Shown here piece after piece: positions 9,188 through 18,676 of a DNA stretch of 64,000 bases. Both the position numbers and the translations under genes were made by a program. Origin of the DNA: an uncultured Pirellulales bacterium (lineage in GTDB: Bacteria; Planctomycetota; Planctomycetia; Pirellulales; Thermoguttaceae); assembly GCA_938015445.1 (NCBI GenBank), contig CALLPE010000018.1, forward strand, positions 124,001 to 188,000, given 5' to 3'. The notes beneath the pieces were generated by a model, which made no database searches, was not told the DNA's origin, and saw only the letters and a list, made by a program, of their open reading frames with translations. How positions within the stretch are numbered: the stretch's first letter is position 1; every line of letters begins with the position of its first letter.

Positions 9188-10930
9188 ATGGAAATAGGCC
9201 AGATACTACTGAAGCGAGGACTACTGGACGCGCGCCAGTTGGAAACTGTGCGCAATGCCCAGACCAACGGCCAGCGCCTCGACGAAGTTGCCGTACAGCT
9301 TGGCTTGGTCAGCGAGGAGCAGGCTTTGCGGGCGTTGGCCGAAGAGGTGGGTTTGGAGTACGTCGACCTGGCCGAGTGCGAAATCGACTTGTCGCTATTG
9401 CGGACGTTTCCGCAGCGGTACATCCACCGCGAAATGCTATTCCCCGTCCGCCAGTGCAACGGCACCTTGGTGGTGGCCACCAGCGATCCGTTCAACCTCT
9501 ATCCGCTGGACGAGTTAAGTTCGGCCACCGGGCTGACGGTTGTGCCGGTGTTGGCATCGCGGGCGGAGATTTCCCGGCTTATCAAGACCCATTTGGGCGT
9601 GGGCAGCGAGACCATCGAGGGGCTGCTGGCACAGGCGGACGACGAACGGGTGGAGCTGCTTCAGGAAATCGAAGACGACGGCTCGGAATTGTCGGAAATG
9701 GCCAAAGAGCCGTCGGTCATCCGGCTGGTCAACGAGATTCTGCTGGAGGCGATTCAGACGCGGGCCAGCGACGTACACATCGAGCCGCAGCAATCGGGCT
9801 TGATGATCCGCTATCGCATCGACGGCGTGCTTCACCCGCAGCCGGTGCCCCCGGAAATCAGCCGCTTCCAAAACGCCATCATCAGCCGCTTGAAGATCAT
9901 GTCGCGGCTGAATATCGCCGAACGCCGGTTGCCGCAAGATGGGCGGATCGAGTTGAAAGTCGGTGGCCGAGAGGTGGACGTGCGGGTGTCGGTCATTCCC
10001 ATGATCCACGGCGAAGGCGTGGTGCTGCGTCTGCTGGATAAGGGTGGAATGGACTTCAACCTCCGCAAGCTGGGCATGGAGGACGACCTGTACGAGACGT
10101 TCCACGAATTGATCCAGTTGCCGCACGGCATCATTCTGGTCACTGGGCCAACCGGGTCGGGTAAATCGACCACCTTATATAGCTCGTTGTTGGAAATTCG
10201 CAGCGGACAAACCAAGATCATTACCACCGAAGACCCGGTAGAGTATCAACTGGAAGGCATCAACCAGATTCAGGTTCATCCGAAGATCGGTTTGACGTTC
10301 GGCACCACTCTGCGGCACATCCTGCGGCACGACCCGGACATTATCCTGGTGGGCGAAATCCGCGATTTGGAGACCGCCGAGAACGCCATCCAAGCGGCGT
10401 TGACCGGACATTTGGTGTTCAGCACTTTGCACACCAACGATGCAGCGGGTGCGTACACGCGGCTTATCGACATGGGCGTGGAACCCTTCTTGGTCTCCAG
10501 CACGGTGGAGGCCGTAATGGCCCAGCGGCTGGTGCGCACGCTGTGCAAGCATTGTAAGCAACCGTATGTTCCCAAGCCGGGAGAGGTGCCCCGCGACTTC
10601 CCCATCGAGCAGGTCTCGGCGGAGCGCCCCATCTACAAGGCCGTCGGTTGCCGCGAGTGCCGCAATGTGGGGTATTTCGGCCGGGTGGGGATTTTCGAGC
10701 TGTTGGTAACTACCGAGCGCATCCGCCAGCTTGCCCACGACCGTGCCAGCAGTTGGACAATCGCCCACGCCGCCTTGGAAGAAGGCATGAGGACCCTGCG
10801 CGAAGACGGCTGGTTGAAAGTGCTTTCCGGCCGAACGACCATCGACGAAGTCGCCCGCGTCACCAAAGCCAATGTTTTGACAATGTCTGGTCAGAGGGCT
10901 TTGACCGAGCAACTTGGCCGAAAGACTTAG
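9188..10930 (+). CDS. gspE: Type II secretion / pilus assembly ATPase GspE
   Basis: A 580-residue cytoplasmic hexameric ATPase that powers pseudopilus or pilus assembly at the inner membrane. An N-terminal GspE_N/MshEN-type domain (MEIGQILLKRGLLD, about residues 1-150) precedes the ATPase core. The core has Walker A GPTGSGKST near residue 320, an Asp-box segment ITTEDPVEYQ, Walker B DPDIILVGEIRD and a His box TGHLVFSTLHTNDA. The two CxxC pairs that bind zinc in GspE (LCKHCK and GCREC) are at about residues 451-491. Length is normal for GspE/PilB. It opens a same-strand cluster running to 19765. Confidence 0.96.
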   Translation: MEIGQILLKRGLLDARQLETVRNAQTNGQRLDEVAVQLGLVSEEQALRALAEEVGLEYVDLAECEIDLSLLRTFPQRYIHREMLFPVRQCNGTLVVATSDPFNLYPLDELSSATGLTVVPVLASRAEISRLIKTHLGVGSETIEGLLAQADDERVELLQEIEDDGSELSEMAKEPSVIRLVNEILLEAIQTRASDVHIEPQQSGLMIRYRIDGVLHPQPVPPEISRFQNAIISRLKIMSRLNIAERRLPQDGRIELKVGGREVDVRVSVIPMIHGEGVVLRLLDKGGMDFNLRKLGMEDDLYETFHELIQLPHGIILVTGPTGSGKSTTLYSSLLEIRSGQTKIITTEDPVEYQLEGINQIQVHPKIGLTFGTTLRHILRHDPDIILVGEIRDLETAENAIQAALTGHLVFSTLHTNDAAGAYTRLIDMGVEPFLVSSTVEAVMAQRLVRTLCKHCKQPYVPKPGEVPRDFPIEQVSAERPIYKAVGCRECRNVGYFGRVGIFELLVTTERIRQLAHDRASSWTIAHAALEEGMRTLREDGWLKVLSGRTTIDEVARVTKANVLTMSGQRALTEQLGRKT

Positions 10931-11039
10931 CCCAAATACATTACCGTCGCCGCAATGCTGTCTGCTCCGGCCCGATGGTCGGCTGCCCGCTCCCGGCTGG
11001 CCGGCGCTGCCGAAGCAGTAAACAACTCAGTGTTATCCT

Positions 11040-12242
11040 ATGCCCGAGTTCGCTTACGTAGCCCGCGATGCCAATGGCAACCGCGTCACCGGCGTCATCT
11101 CGGCGGCCGAGCGCCGCGAGGCCCTGGCCACGCTGGCCAACCGGTCGCTGTACCCGGTGGACCTACGCACCCAAACAGTCAAGGAAGCACCGCGTCGGGT
11201 GCGTCGCGTGCCGGCCCAATTGCTGTCGGTTACGTACGCCCAACTGGCCGACTTGTTGCGTAGCGGGGTGCCTTTGCTGCGCAGCTTGGAAGTGCTCCAG
11301 AAGCAGACCTCGCACGGCGGGCTGAAATACGTGCTGGAGGAAGTCCACCGCCAGGTGGAAGACGGCGCCACGCTGGCCCAGGCCATGGGACGCTTCGAGC
11401 ACCTCTTCGGCGAAATGGCCGTCAGCATGATCCGCGCCGGCGGCGAAGGCGGATTCTTGGAGGAAGCCCTGGCCCGCGTCGCCGAGTTCACCGAAGCCCA
11501 GGAAGACCTGAAAAAACGCACCATCGGGGCGATCATCTACCCGGTGTTTCTGATGGTGGTGGGAACGATCATCGTTAACGTGCTGGTGGTGTTCTTCGTG
11601 CCGCGTTTCGCCGAGTTGTTTGCCCGCCTGCGCGAGCGCGGCGAGCTGCCCCTGGTCACCGACATGCTCTTGTGGCTTAGCCAGCAGATGCGCATCTGGG
11701 GTATCCCCTTGTTGGCGTTGGTCTTTTTGGGCGTGTGGTTGCTGCGGCGCTGGCTGCGGACCGAGCGCGGGCGGATGTGGTGGGACGCCACGCGAATCCG
11801 CCTCCCGCTGGCCGGCACGATATTCCTGCATCTTGCTGTGGCGCGATTCTGCCGCGTGCTGGGTACCTTGTTGCACAACGGAGTGCCGATCATCCGCTCG
11901 CTACAGATCGCCAGCGACGCCACAGCCAACCGCGTGCTGGCCCGGGCCGTGCAAGAGGCCAGCGAAAACATCTCTGCCGGTCAAACGTTGGCCGGACCGC
12001 TGGGAGCAAGCGGGAAGTTCCCTGTCACGGTGGTGGAGATGATCGCCGTGGCCGAGCAGTCCAACACGCTGGAGACGGTGTTGCTCAGCATCGCCGACGG
12101 GCTGGAGCGGCGCACCTGGCGGCGACTGGACCTGGCCGTGCGGATGCTCGAGCCGGTGTTGTTGCTGATTATCGCCGGCGTAGTGCTGTTCGTGGTCATC
12201 GCACTGCTGCTGCCGGTGCTGAAGATGAGTACGACCATATAG
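11040..12242 (+). CDS. gspF: Type II secretion inner-membrane protein GspF
   Basis: A 400-residue polytopic platform protein that partners GspE. It has the duplicated T2SSF domain: the first copy near residues 65-190 (LADLLRSGVPLLRSLEVL ... GGEGGFLEEALARVAEF) and the second near 265-390 (RVLGTLLHNGVPIIRSLQI ... AEQSNTLETVLLSIADG). Three hydrophobic spans are visible at about 163-187, 213-235 and 373-393. It lies 109 bp after gspE. The stop codon overlaps the first base of a small direct repeat. Confidence 0.95.
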   Translation: MPEFAYVARDANGNRVTGVISAAERREALATLANRSLYPVDLRTQTVKEAPRRVRRVPAQLLSVTYAQLADLLRSGVPLLRSLEVLQKQTSHGGLKYVLEEVHRQVEDGATLAQAMGRFEHLFGEMAVSMIRAGGEGGFLEEALARVAEFTEAQEDLKKRTIGAIIYPVFLMVVGTIIVNVLVVFFVPRFAELFARLRERGELPLVTDMLLWLSQQMRIWGIPLLALVFLGVWLLRRWLRTERGRMWWDATRIRLPLAGTIFLHLAVARFCRVLGTLLHNGVPIIRSLQIASDATANRVLARAVQEASENISAGQTLAGPLGASGKFPVTVVEMIAVAEQSNTLETVLLSIADGLERRTWRRLDLAVRMLEPVLLLIIAGVVLFVVIALLLPVLKMSTTI

Positions 12243-12314
12243 GCTCAGCATCAAATTACAACCATATTTACGCATTAAGGCTCAGCATCGCCAATATAAC
12301 CTTACATGCGACAG
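12241..12314. repeat. Two-unit tandem repeat, 37 bp period
   Basis: The 12-mer AGGCTCAGCATC occurs at 12241 and 12278. The following bases are loosely similar (AT-rich stretches with ACCATATTTACGCAT and ATAACCTTACATGCG). The first unit begins on the gspF stop codon. Confidence 0.7.
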
Positions 12315-12380
12315 ATAATACGGCTATGACAATACAGCCGCTAATCCCCTGGCAAACCAACCTGGGAGAGGAGATATGCT

Positions 12381-12797
12381 ATGAAACGTTTCAATTCTCG
12401 GCGCCGGACAGGCTTCACCTTGATCGAAGTCTTGCTGGTGCTGGTCATCCTGGTGGTGTTGGCGTCGTTCGCTGTGACAGCGTACGGGCCGATCCAGTTG
12501 CAGTCGAAGATCCGCACTGCGCGCACGCAAATCGGTCTGTTGGAAACGCCGCTGGAGAACTTCCGGCTGAATCACGGCTACTTTCCGCCCACGCTGAATC
12601 TGCTGTGGGAACAACCGGCCGACATGACCAGCGCACAATGGGGCGGACCGTATCTGAAGTCACCGCTGCCGCTGGACCCCTGGGGACGCGAGTACCTGTA
12701 CGAAGTCTATCAGGATATGGACGGGGTGGATTACTACCGCATCTGGTCGGTCGGTCCCGACGGCGTCAGCGGTACCGCCGACGACATTAGCAACTAA
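12381..12797 (+). CDS. gspG: Major pseudopilin GspG
   Basis: A 138-residue prepilin. The leader MKRFNSRRRTG ends in Gly before FTLIEVLLVLVILVVLASF, the type III signal cleaved and N-methylated by prepilin peptidase, with the conserved Glu at mature position 5. The C-terminus has the GspG signature: LKSPLPLDPWGREYLYE, then a DGVSGTADDISN calcium-binding loop. A strong ribosome site (GGAGAGGAG) precedes the ATG. This is the major subunit of the pseudopilus. Confidence 0.95.
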   Translation: MKRFNSRRRTGFTLIEVLLVLVILVVLASFAVTAYGPIQLQSKIRTARTQIGLLETPLENFRLNHGYFPPTLNLLWEQPADMTSAQWGGPYLKSPLPLDPWGREYLYEVYQDMDGVDYYRIWSVGPDGVSGTADDISN

Positions 12798-12954
12798 GCG
12801 AAGCAACTGAGCGAACGCTCCGCGGTTGAGGCGCTGCGGCTCGACAGACACCGCTGGGCGGAAGGGAGCGGGTGCGACTTGCCCGGTTGGCCAAGCCAGC
12901 CGTGCCCCCGGCGGCCATGCCGACTGAGTACTGTAGCGGCGCAACAGGCACATC

Positions 12955-13611
12955 ATGAACCGTATGGTAAAGTTTTCGCAACGCGCGTCGGCAGGCTTCA
13001 CGCTGCTGGAAGTCCTGCTGGCGCTTGCGCTGCTGGTGGTCATCGCCACCTTTGCCTGGCCGATGCTTCAGGCCCCCTTCGCCCACCGGCAATTGCGCTC
13101 GGCGGCCGATCGGGTACGTGCCGCTTGGGTTCGCGCGCACATCAGCGCGATGAACGCCGACCGCGTTTACATGTTCCGCTGCACGCTGGACGGCACAGAC
13201 TTCCACATCCAACAGTGGGAAAGCCAGGAGCTGCTGGCCGACCTATCGCAAAGCGGTGTTGCCGACGGCGGTGCCGCCTACGGTTGGACGGAAAGCGGCG
13301 AGGCGAAATATCGAGCGGGAAAGCTCCCGGAAGGCATCGTTTTTTCGGCCTGCGAAGCCCTGGCCGACACCCGCTCGGCCATGATACCACTGGGTGCCGA
13401 ATTACAGGGCGAGGTTCCCTCGGGCGTCGGCTGGTCGGACCCGATCATGTTCTATCCCGATGGCACTACCTCGACCGCCCGGCTGGAGCTGCGCAACGCC
13501 CGCGGACTGGCCATCGAACTGCGTTTGCGGGGCCTGACTGGCGTGGTCAACGTCAGCGAAGTGTATCCGGTCCAAGCGAACTATCCCATCCAGCAGGTGC
13601 AAGGGCCATGA
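12955..13611 (+). CDS. Minor pseudopilin, GspH-like
   Basis: A 218-residue prepilin-like protein with a leader ending in Gly before FTLLEVLLALALLVVIATF. The segment RQLRSAADRVRAAWVRAHISAMN matches the helix that opens the GspH domain, followed by a beta-rich C-terminal half. Its position between gspG and the next pseudopilin fits GspH. Its last bases overlap the next start codon (ATGA at 13608), which indicates translational coupling. Confidence 0.82.
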   Translation: MNRMVKFSQRASAGFTLLEVLLALALLVVIATFAWPMLQAPFAHRQLRSAADRVRAAWVRAHISAMNADRVYMFRCTLDGTDFHIQQWESQELLADLSQSGVADGGAAYGWTESGEAKYRAGKLPEGIVFSACEALADTRSAMIPLGAELQGEVPSGVGWSDPIMFYPDGTTSTARLELRNARGLAIELRLRGLTGVVNVSEVYPVQANYPIQQVQGP

Positions 13612-14075
13612 GACTAGCCGATGCGACGTTTGGCGCTGTGCTACGAACAGGGCACCCGCCGCGGCTGCCGGCGAAACTGTGTCGCCGGACCGCTGGCGGT
13701 GCAGGCTTTTCGCTGTTGGAGGTGATACTGGCTTTGGCGATTCTGACCGGGTCGATAGCCGTGTTGGGCGAAATCGCCCGCAGCGCGCTGCGCAACGCCC
13801 AAGCGGCACGCGACACGACGCGAGCCCAGTTGCTTTGCGAAGGGATACTAAACGAAATCGCCGCCGGACTGGTTCCCTGCGATCCGGTGTTCGACGTGCC
13901 CTGCTCGCAGTTATTCGACGAGCGCGACCGCGGTTGGCTGTACTCCATCGAGAGCATGGCTTTGGATGAGGATGGTTTGATAGCCGTCCAAGTCACTGTC
14001 CGCCAGGACCTGCCGGCGACGCATCAGCCAGTGGAGGTCACCTTGGTGCGGTGGCTTATGCTATCGCAGATGTAA
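13608..14075 (+). CDS. Minor pseudopilin, GspI-like
   Basis: A 155-residue prepilin-like protein. The start is the ATG at 13608, overlapping the previous stop; the longer open frame upstream is a shadow of the previous gene. The leader is unusually long (about 33 residues, Arg-rich) and ends in Gly before FSLLEVILALAILTGSIAV. GspI fits by position and by the short C-terminal domain, but family assignment among minor pseudopilins is soft. Confidence 0.78.
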   Translation: MRLADATFGAVLRTGHPPRLPAKLCRRTAGGAGFSLLEVILALAILTGSIAVLGEIARSALRNAQAARDTTRAQLLCEGILNEIAAGLVPCDPVFDVPCSQLFDERDRGWLYSIESMALDEDGLIAVQVTVRQDLPATHQPVEVTLVRWLMLSQM

Positions 14076-14254
14076 TGGTTTGTAGTTTGCATAAGGTGGC
14101 GTGGCACGGCGGGCTTGTCCGGCCGTGAGCAAATGCGTTGGTCGATAAGCAAAAACTTGCGGTGCTGAGCGGCTCGGACGTGCGCGACGCGACAGACGAA
14201 CCGCCAGCGGCAAAGCCGAACTTTGAAGGCGTATCCGAACGTTTCTGAAATCTG

Positions 14255-15277
14255 ATGAATCTCGCATCCCAAATCCCGAACCGCCGCGCCTTTACGCTGC
14301 TGGAGGTCATCCTGGCGATGGCCTTGGCGGTGATCGTCATTGGAGCGATAGGCACGGCGGTACACGTCAACCTGCGGGCGTTCGACTCGGGACGGCGTGA
14401 CGTGGAAGAGGCCCGGTTGGCCCATGCCTTGCTGCGGCGGATCGCCGACGACATCCGCGGCGCGGTACAGTACGACCCGCAACTGGCCGAGGAGATTCTC
14501 AAAGCCGCCACCAGCGGCAGTAGCACTTCATCGGCTATCGAAGATGCTGTTCGGGCGGCCGAGGAAGCAGGCGTGGATTCAGCAAGCGCCGAACAACTCG
14601 CCTCCGCGGTGTCGCAGTACGCCAGCAATCTTGCCGAGTCTACCACCTTACCCCCGGTGGCCGGGTTGTACGGCAACCGCTACGAACTACAGGTGGACGT
14701 CAGCCGCTTGCCGCGGATCGACCAGCTTGGCCAGTCGATCATCCTCACCGCAGACGGCACGAGCGTCGACCGCGTCAGTGATATGAAGACCGTGACCTAC
14801 TACGTAGTCGGACTGGGCGGAGCCGTCGGAGGGCCTTCGTTGGGCGGTACGCAAGCTGGCCTCATCCGCAGGGAGTTGGACCGGGCGGTCACGGCGTTTG
14901 CAGCCGAGACAGGAAGCCTTTACAACATCGACCTGAACCTGTCGCCCATCGCCCCGGAAGTGGTGGGTATCGAATTCTGGTACACCGACGGTTCTCAGTG
15001 GTACGAGTACTGGGATTCGGTCGAGCGGCAGGGGCTGCCGGTGGCTATCGAGGTGACGCTGTACATCGCCCAGCCGCGGGACAGTTCTGGTGGGCTATTC
15101 GGGCTTGGCAGGCGCTCCGATCTGCAAGTGTTGGACAACGCCCGTACGTACAAAACCGTAGTTTACATCCCCTCGGCCCGACCGCCGAAGATAACAACCG
15201 AGTCCGAGTCCACCGAGGAAACATCCTCCAGCGGTTCGAGCAGCACCACTGGCAGCAGCGGAAACCCCGGAGGGTGA
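14255..15277 (+). CDS. Minor pseudopilin, GspJ-like, with Ala at the cleavage site
   Basis: A 340-residue prepilin-like protein, longer than typical GspJ (about 200). The leader MNLASQIPNRRA is followed by FTLLEVILAMALAVIVIGA; the residue before the cleavage point is Ala rather than the usual Gly. The mature part has an Ala/Ser-rich helical insertion at about residues 85-135, a beta-rich domain with VVGIEFWYTDGSQWYEYW, and a Ser/Thr/Glu/Gly-rich tail. GspJ is inferred from position before the GspK-like gene and from the EFWYTDG segment. Confidence 0.78.
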   Translation: MNLASQIPNRRAFTLLEVILAMALAVIVIGAIGTAVHVNLRAFDSGRRDVEEARLAHALLRRIADDIRGAVQYDPQLAEEILKAATSGSSTSSAIEDAVRAAEEAGVDSASAEQLASAVSQYASNLAESTTLPPVAGLYGNRYELQVDVSRLPRIDQLGQSIILTADGTSVDRVSDMKTVTYYVVGLGGAVGGPSLGGTQAGLIRRELDRAVTAFAAETGSLYNIDLNLSPIAPEVVGIEFWYTDGSQWYEYWDSVERQGLPVAIEVTLYIAQPRDSSGGLFGLGRRSDLQVLDNARTYKTVVYIPSARPPKITTESESTEETSSSGSSSTTGSSGNPGG

Positions 15278-15352
15278 GCGACAAATTTTTCGTTGATATT
15301 GGGGAAACCAAGACCACAAACCAAACGCTTCGCGCAGCCACCTCTGCATCAC

Positions 15353-16966
15353 ATGTCCGACATGACGACCAGTTACCGGCACGATCCGAATCGACGTAGC
15401 GGTGCCACGGCAACCAATCGCCGCTTGCCTCAGCGCCGTGCGCTGGTTCTGCCCTTGGTGTTGGTAGTGATAGCCATGTTGACGCTGGCCGGGCTGACGT
15501 ACTCGGAGCTGATGGTTGCCGAGCGGCGGGCGGCGCTTTCGGCCGCCCAGCAGGCGCAAGCCCGCGCGTCGGCCGATTCCGGTCTGGAACTGGTCAAACT
15601 GTTGCTCTCTAAAGACGTGGAGACGCAGACGGCGATGGGCGGCTGGTACGACAATCCTTCCTTGCTGCGCGGAATGCTGGTGTACGATCACCAGCGCCCC
15701 GAGCGTCGCAGCCGCTTCACGGTCATCGCGCCCAGATATGAACCGTACACCAGCGCCAGCGTCCGCTTTGGTCTGGAAGACGAGTCCACCAAGCTCAACC
15801 TGAACACCCTCTCGCTGGCCGACCAGTACGCCGAACAGGGCGCTCGGCGTCTGTTGCTAGGCCTGCCTGGCATGACCGAGCAAATCGCCGACGCCATCTT
15901 GGACTGGATCGACGAGGACGACGATCCGCGGGAAAACGGGGCCGAAATCGACTATTACGCCTCGCTGACGCCCGGCTACGCGCCGCGCAACGGGCCGCTG
16001 CAAACCGTCGAGGAACTGCTGCTGGTCCGCGACGTGTGGCCGGAGATGCTCTTCGGCAGCGACGCCAACCGCAACGGGCTGCCCGACCCCAACGAACCCA
16101 CCGAAGCCCTACTGGTGCAGTCCGAATCGTTCGACGAGACCATCAACCGGGGCTGGGCCGCATATCTGACCTTGTGGAGCAAGGAGACTAACCTTCGCCC
16201 CGATGGACGAAAAAAAATCGACCTGAACCAGAACGACATGCAAACGCTGTTCGAGGAGCTGACCGAGGCCTTTCCCGACCAACCCCTGTGGGCGCTGTTT
16301 ATCGTGCTATACCGGCAGAACGGGCCGACTACCTCCCAGCCCACACTCGACATCCCGCCGGAGCTGACCCAGGCGATCGACCTTACGCGCAAGCCGAAAG
16401 CCAAGCTCAGCACGGTGCTGGACCTGATCGACGCCCGCACGGAAGTGACCATTCCCGACCAGAAAAACCAGTCGCGCAAAGTGGTGCTGATGAGCCCTTT
16501 TGTCAGCGTGCCTGAGTTGATGCAAGTATATCTGCCGCTGCTGATGGACCACGTAGCGGTGAATACGTCGCCGGAGATCATCGGGCGGATCAACGTCAAC
16601 CAGGCGCCGCGGGCGGTGCTGGCCGGGGTGCCAGGAATGACCACCGAGTTGCTGGACCGGATTCTCAGCACCCGTGAACCCGATCCGGCCAAAGCACCCT
16701 ACAACCGCCGCCACGAAACCTGGTTGCTCGAAGAAGGTCTGGTGACACTCGAGCAAATGAAGGCTCTGCTGCCTTTCTTGTGCGCCGGGGGATGCGTGTA
16801 TCGGGCGCAGGTGGTCGGATACTTCGACCGCGCAGGCCCGGCGGTCCGCATCGAAGCCGTGCTGGACGCTTCCCAAAAACCTCCTACGATTCTTATGTGG
16901 CGGGACCTCAGTCACTTGGGGCGCGGGTACGCTCTGGCCACGCTGGGCATAGAAAGTTGGGAATAG
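15353..16966 (+). CDS. gspK: Minor pseudopilin GspK-like
   Basis: A 537-residue protein of the GspK family, the large minor pseudopilin thought to cap the pseudopilus. After a basic leader comes a hydrophobic helix (ALVLPLVLVVIAMLTLAGLTYSELM), then RFGLEDESTKLNLNTLS, the usual GspK entry motif. Helix-hairpin-helix-like segments follow: LLLGLPGMTEQIADAILDWID and INVNQAPRAVLAGVPGM. The start could be 15353 or the ATG at 15362; upstream extension is not supported. The leader lacks a clear Gly-Phe cleavage site (RRALVLP), which is divergent for this family. Confidence 0.85.
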   Translation: MSDMTTSYRHDPNRRSGATATNRRLPQRRALVLPLVLVVIAMLTLAGLTYSELMVAERRAALSAAQQAQARASADSGLELVKLLLSKDVETQTAMGGWYDNPSLLRGMLVYDHQRPERRSRFTVIAPRYEPYTSASVRFGLEDESTKLNLNTLSLADQYAEQGARRLLLGLPGMTEQIADAILDWIDEDDDPRENGAEIDYYASLTPGYAPRNGPLQTVEELLLVRDVWPEMLFGSDANRNGLPDPNEPTEALLVQSESFDETINRGWAAYLTLWSKETNLRPDGRKKIDLNQNDMQTLFEELTEAFPDQPLWALFIVLYRQNGPTTSQPTLDIPPELTQAIDLTRKPKAKLSTVLDLIDARTEVTIPDQKNQSRKVVLMSPFVSVPELMQVYLPLLMDHVAVNTSPEIIGRINVNQAPRAVLAGVPGMTTELLDRILSTREPDPAKAPYNRRHETWLLEEGLVTLEQMKALLPFLCAGGCVYRAQVVGYFDRAGPAVRIEAVLDASQKPPTILMWRDLSHLGRGYALATLGIESWE

Positions 16967-16979
16967 CTGTGGCAGGCAA

Positions 16980-17042
16980 ATATACTGGAATCACAGAGCA
17001 TATACTGTAACCACAGAATAACAACGACGCCCCTACGGGGCG
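16980..17042. repeat. 20-bp tandem duplication followed by a short hairpin
   Basis: Units ATATACTGGAATCACAGAGC (16980-16999) and ATATACTGTAACCACAGAAT (17000-17019) match at 16 of 20 positions. They are followed by the hairpin CGCCCC-TAC-GGGGCG (17028-17042). The element fills most of the spacer between the GspK-like gene and the GspL-like gene. Confidence 0.8.
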
Positions 17043-17078
17043 CATGTGCGAGCCGCTGGACGGCCGAAACTTATCACC

Positions 17079-18593
17079 ATGTCGCAATTGCTGGCCATAG
17101 AATGGGACTCCGGGCAAGCTCGGCTGGCTGTCGCCTCGATGCGGGGTAACCGCGTGCTGATCGAGCACGCTTTCGCAGTGCCGTTGCGCGTTGCCGGGCC
17201 GGAAGGCGAGCTGACCGAGGTCGAGCCAGGACCGCAAATAGCCGCCGCCCTGGCGCAGCACGGCGTGGGAAAGATCGACACCCTGGTGGCCGTGGGCCGC
17301 TCCAGCATCGAACTGCGGCACTTGACACTCCCGGCGGTGCCCGACGAAGAACTGCCCGGCGCAGTCCGCTTCGAGGCCATGCGCGAGTTCAACGAGCTGG
17401 AAGACGACTGGTCGTTGGACTTCATACCCATCGGCGAAACCGGCCAGGCACAGCGGAGCGTGTTGGCAGCGGCCATCTCGCCAGAGTTGATCGAGCAGAT
17501 CCGCCGCACATGCCAGGCCGCCGGTTTGCGAGCCAAGCGACTAGTGCTCCGCCCGTGCGCCGTGGCCTCGCTGTACAATCGCGCGCAATTGGCAACTCCG
17601 GCGGGTATGTGCTTGCTGGTGGACCTGCTGGGCGACGAGGCCGATCTGACGGTGGTCTTCGGCCGACAAGTGGTGTTTTTGCGCACCGCGCGGTTGTCAG
17701 GCGATCCGCTGGAAAGCCAGGAGCACGCGCAATCGTTGATCGCCGAGCTGCGCCGAACGATTGCCGCGGCGCAGAACCAACTGGTCGGGCAGCAGGTGGA
17801 ATCTATCGTGCTGCTGGGCGTGGGGGCCGAGCACAACGCGCTGGCCGCGGCCCTGCAAACGGCACTGGACCGGCCGACCACGCTGTTTGATCCGTTTGCC
17901 GGTCTGGAGCTAGGTTCGGCGGTGCGAGAGGCGCTACCCAAGCGGGCCGAACAGTTCGCCCCGTTGCTGGGAATGCTGGTGGCCGAGTTGGAGCAGACCG
18001 GCCAGGCCATCGACTTTCTGCACCCGCGCCAGCCGCCCACGCCTCCCGACCGCCGCAAACCCTGGATCATCGCCGGCGCGGCAGTGGCCTTGCTGGCGAT
18101 GGTGTTTCTGGGCTGGCAACGGCTGCAAGTTTACTGGCTTACGGCGGAAATCCAGGGCTTGGAGGCTCAGTTGCAGCAGCTTAACAGCCAATTGGCCGAG
18201 GCCGAGCAGCGCGAGGCCAAAGTAGCCGAGATCGAAAAGTGGCTGGCCACCGACGTCGCCTGGCTGGATGAATTGGCGTATTTGAGCCGCAACATGCCCC
18301 CGGCCAAACAGGCCATGGTCACCATGCTCACTTGCAAGACAGGGACGGTCGGCGGCGAGATGCTCATCGAAGGGCTGGTCGATACCGAGGCCAGCATCCA
18401 ACTGGTTTACGACAGCCTGCACGCCCCGCCGGACCATCAGGTGGGCGGCAAAACCAGCAGCCGAGACGACTCGGACAAACGATACACCTGGAAGTTCGGG
18501 GCTTCGGTGCGGGTGGGCGAACCCAAACCCAAACCCGCCGCCCCCAAAATAACCCCCTTGCGGAAACCCATTGCCAGCACCGGCAGCAAGTAG
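17079..18593 (+). CDS. PilM-PilN fusion (GspL-like assembly platform protein)
   Basis: A 504-residue protein joining two modules that are separate genes in type IV pilus systems. Residues 1-300 resemble the actin-like ATPase fold of PilM/GspL (LLAIEWDSGQARLAV at the start, LLVDLLGDEADLTVVFG in the second subdomain). A transmembrane helix follows near 328-345 (WIIAGAAVALLAMVFLGW), then a coiled coil (IQGLEAQLQQLNSQLAEAE) and a PilN-like periplasmic domain ending in a Lys/Pro-rich tail. GspL has the same overall topology, so it probably links the ATPase GspE to the periplasmic part of the machine. Confidence 0.82.
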   Translation: MSQLLAIEWDSGQARLAVASMRGNRVLIEHAFAVPLRVAGPEGELTEVEPGPQIAAALAQHGVGKIDTLVAVGRSSIELRHLTLPAVPDEELPGAVRFEAMREFNELEDDWSLDFIPIGETGQAQRSVLAAAISPELIEQIRRTCQAAGLRAKRLVLRPCAVASLYNRAQLATPAGMCLLVDLLGDEADLTVVFGRQVVFLRTARLSGDPLESQEHAQSLIAELRRTIAAAQNQLVGQQVESIVLLGVGAEHNALAAALQTALDRPTTLFDPFAGLELGSAVREALPKRAEQFAPLLGMLVAELEQTGQAIDFLHPRQPPTPPDRRKPWIIAGAAVALLAMVFLGWQRLQVYWLTAEIQGLEAQLQQLNSQLAEAEQREAKVAEIEKWLATDVAWLDELAYLSRNMPPAKQAMVTMLTCKTGTVGGEMLIEGLVDTEASIQLVYDSLHAPPDHQVGGKTSSRDDSDKRYTWKFGASVRVGEPKPKPAAPKITPLRKPIASTGSK

Positions 18594-18676
18594 TCGCCCG
18601 GTCGACGTGTCGCCATGTGTACCTAAGACAAGAAACTTCGTAGCAACCGAGCCTGGCGCTCGGCGAGCAACCAGCG

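Noticed and set aside
12879..13607. Long upstream extension of the GspI-like frame
   Set aside because: It overlaps the whole GspH-like gene in another frame; the ATG at 13608 overlapping the previous stop explains the gene better.
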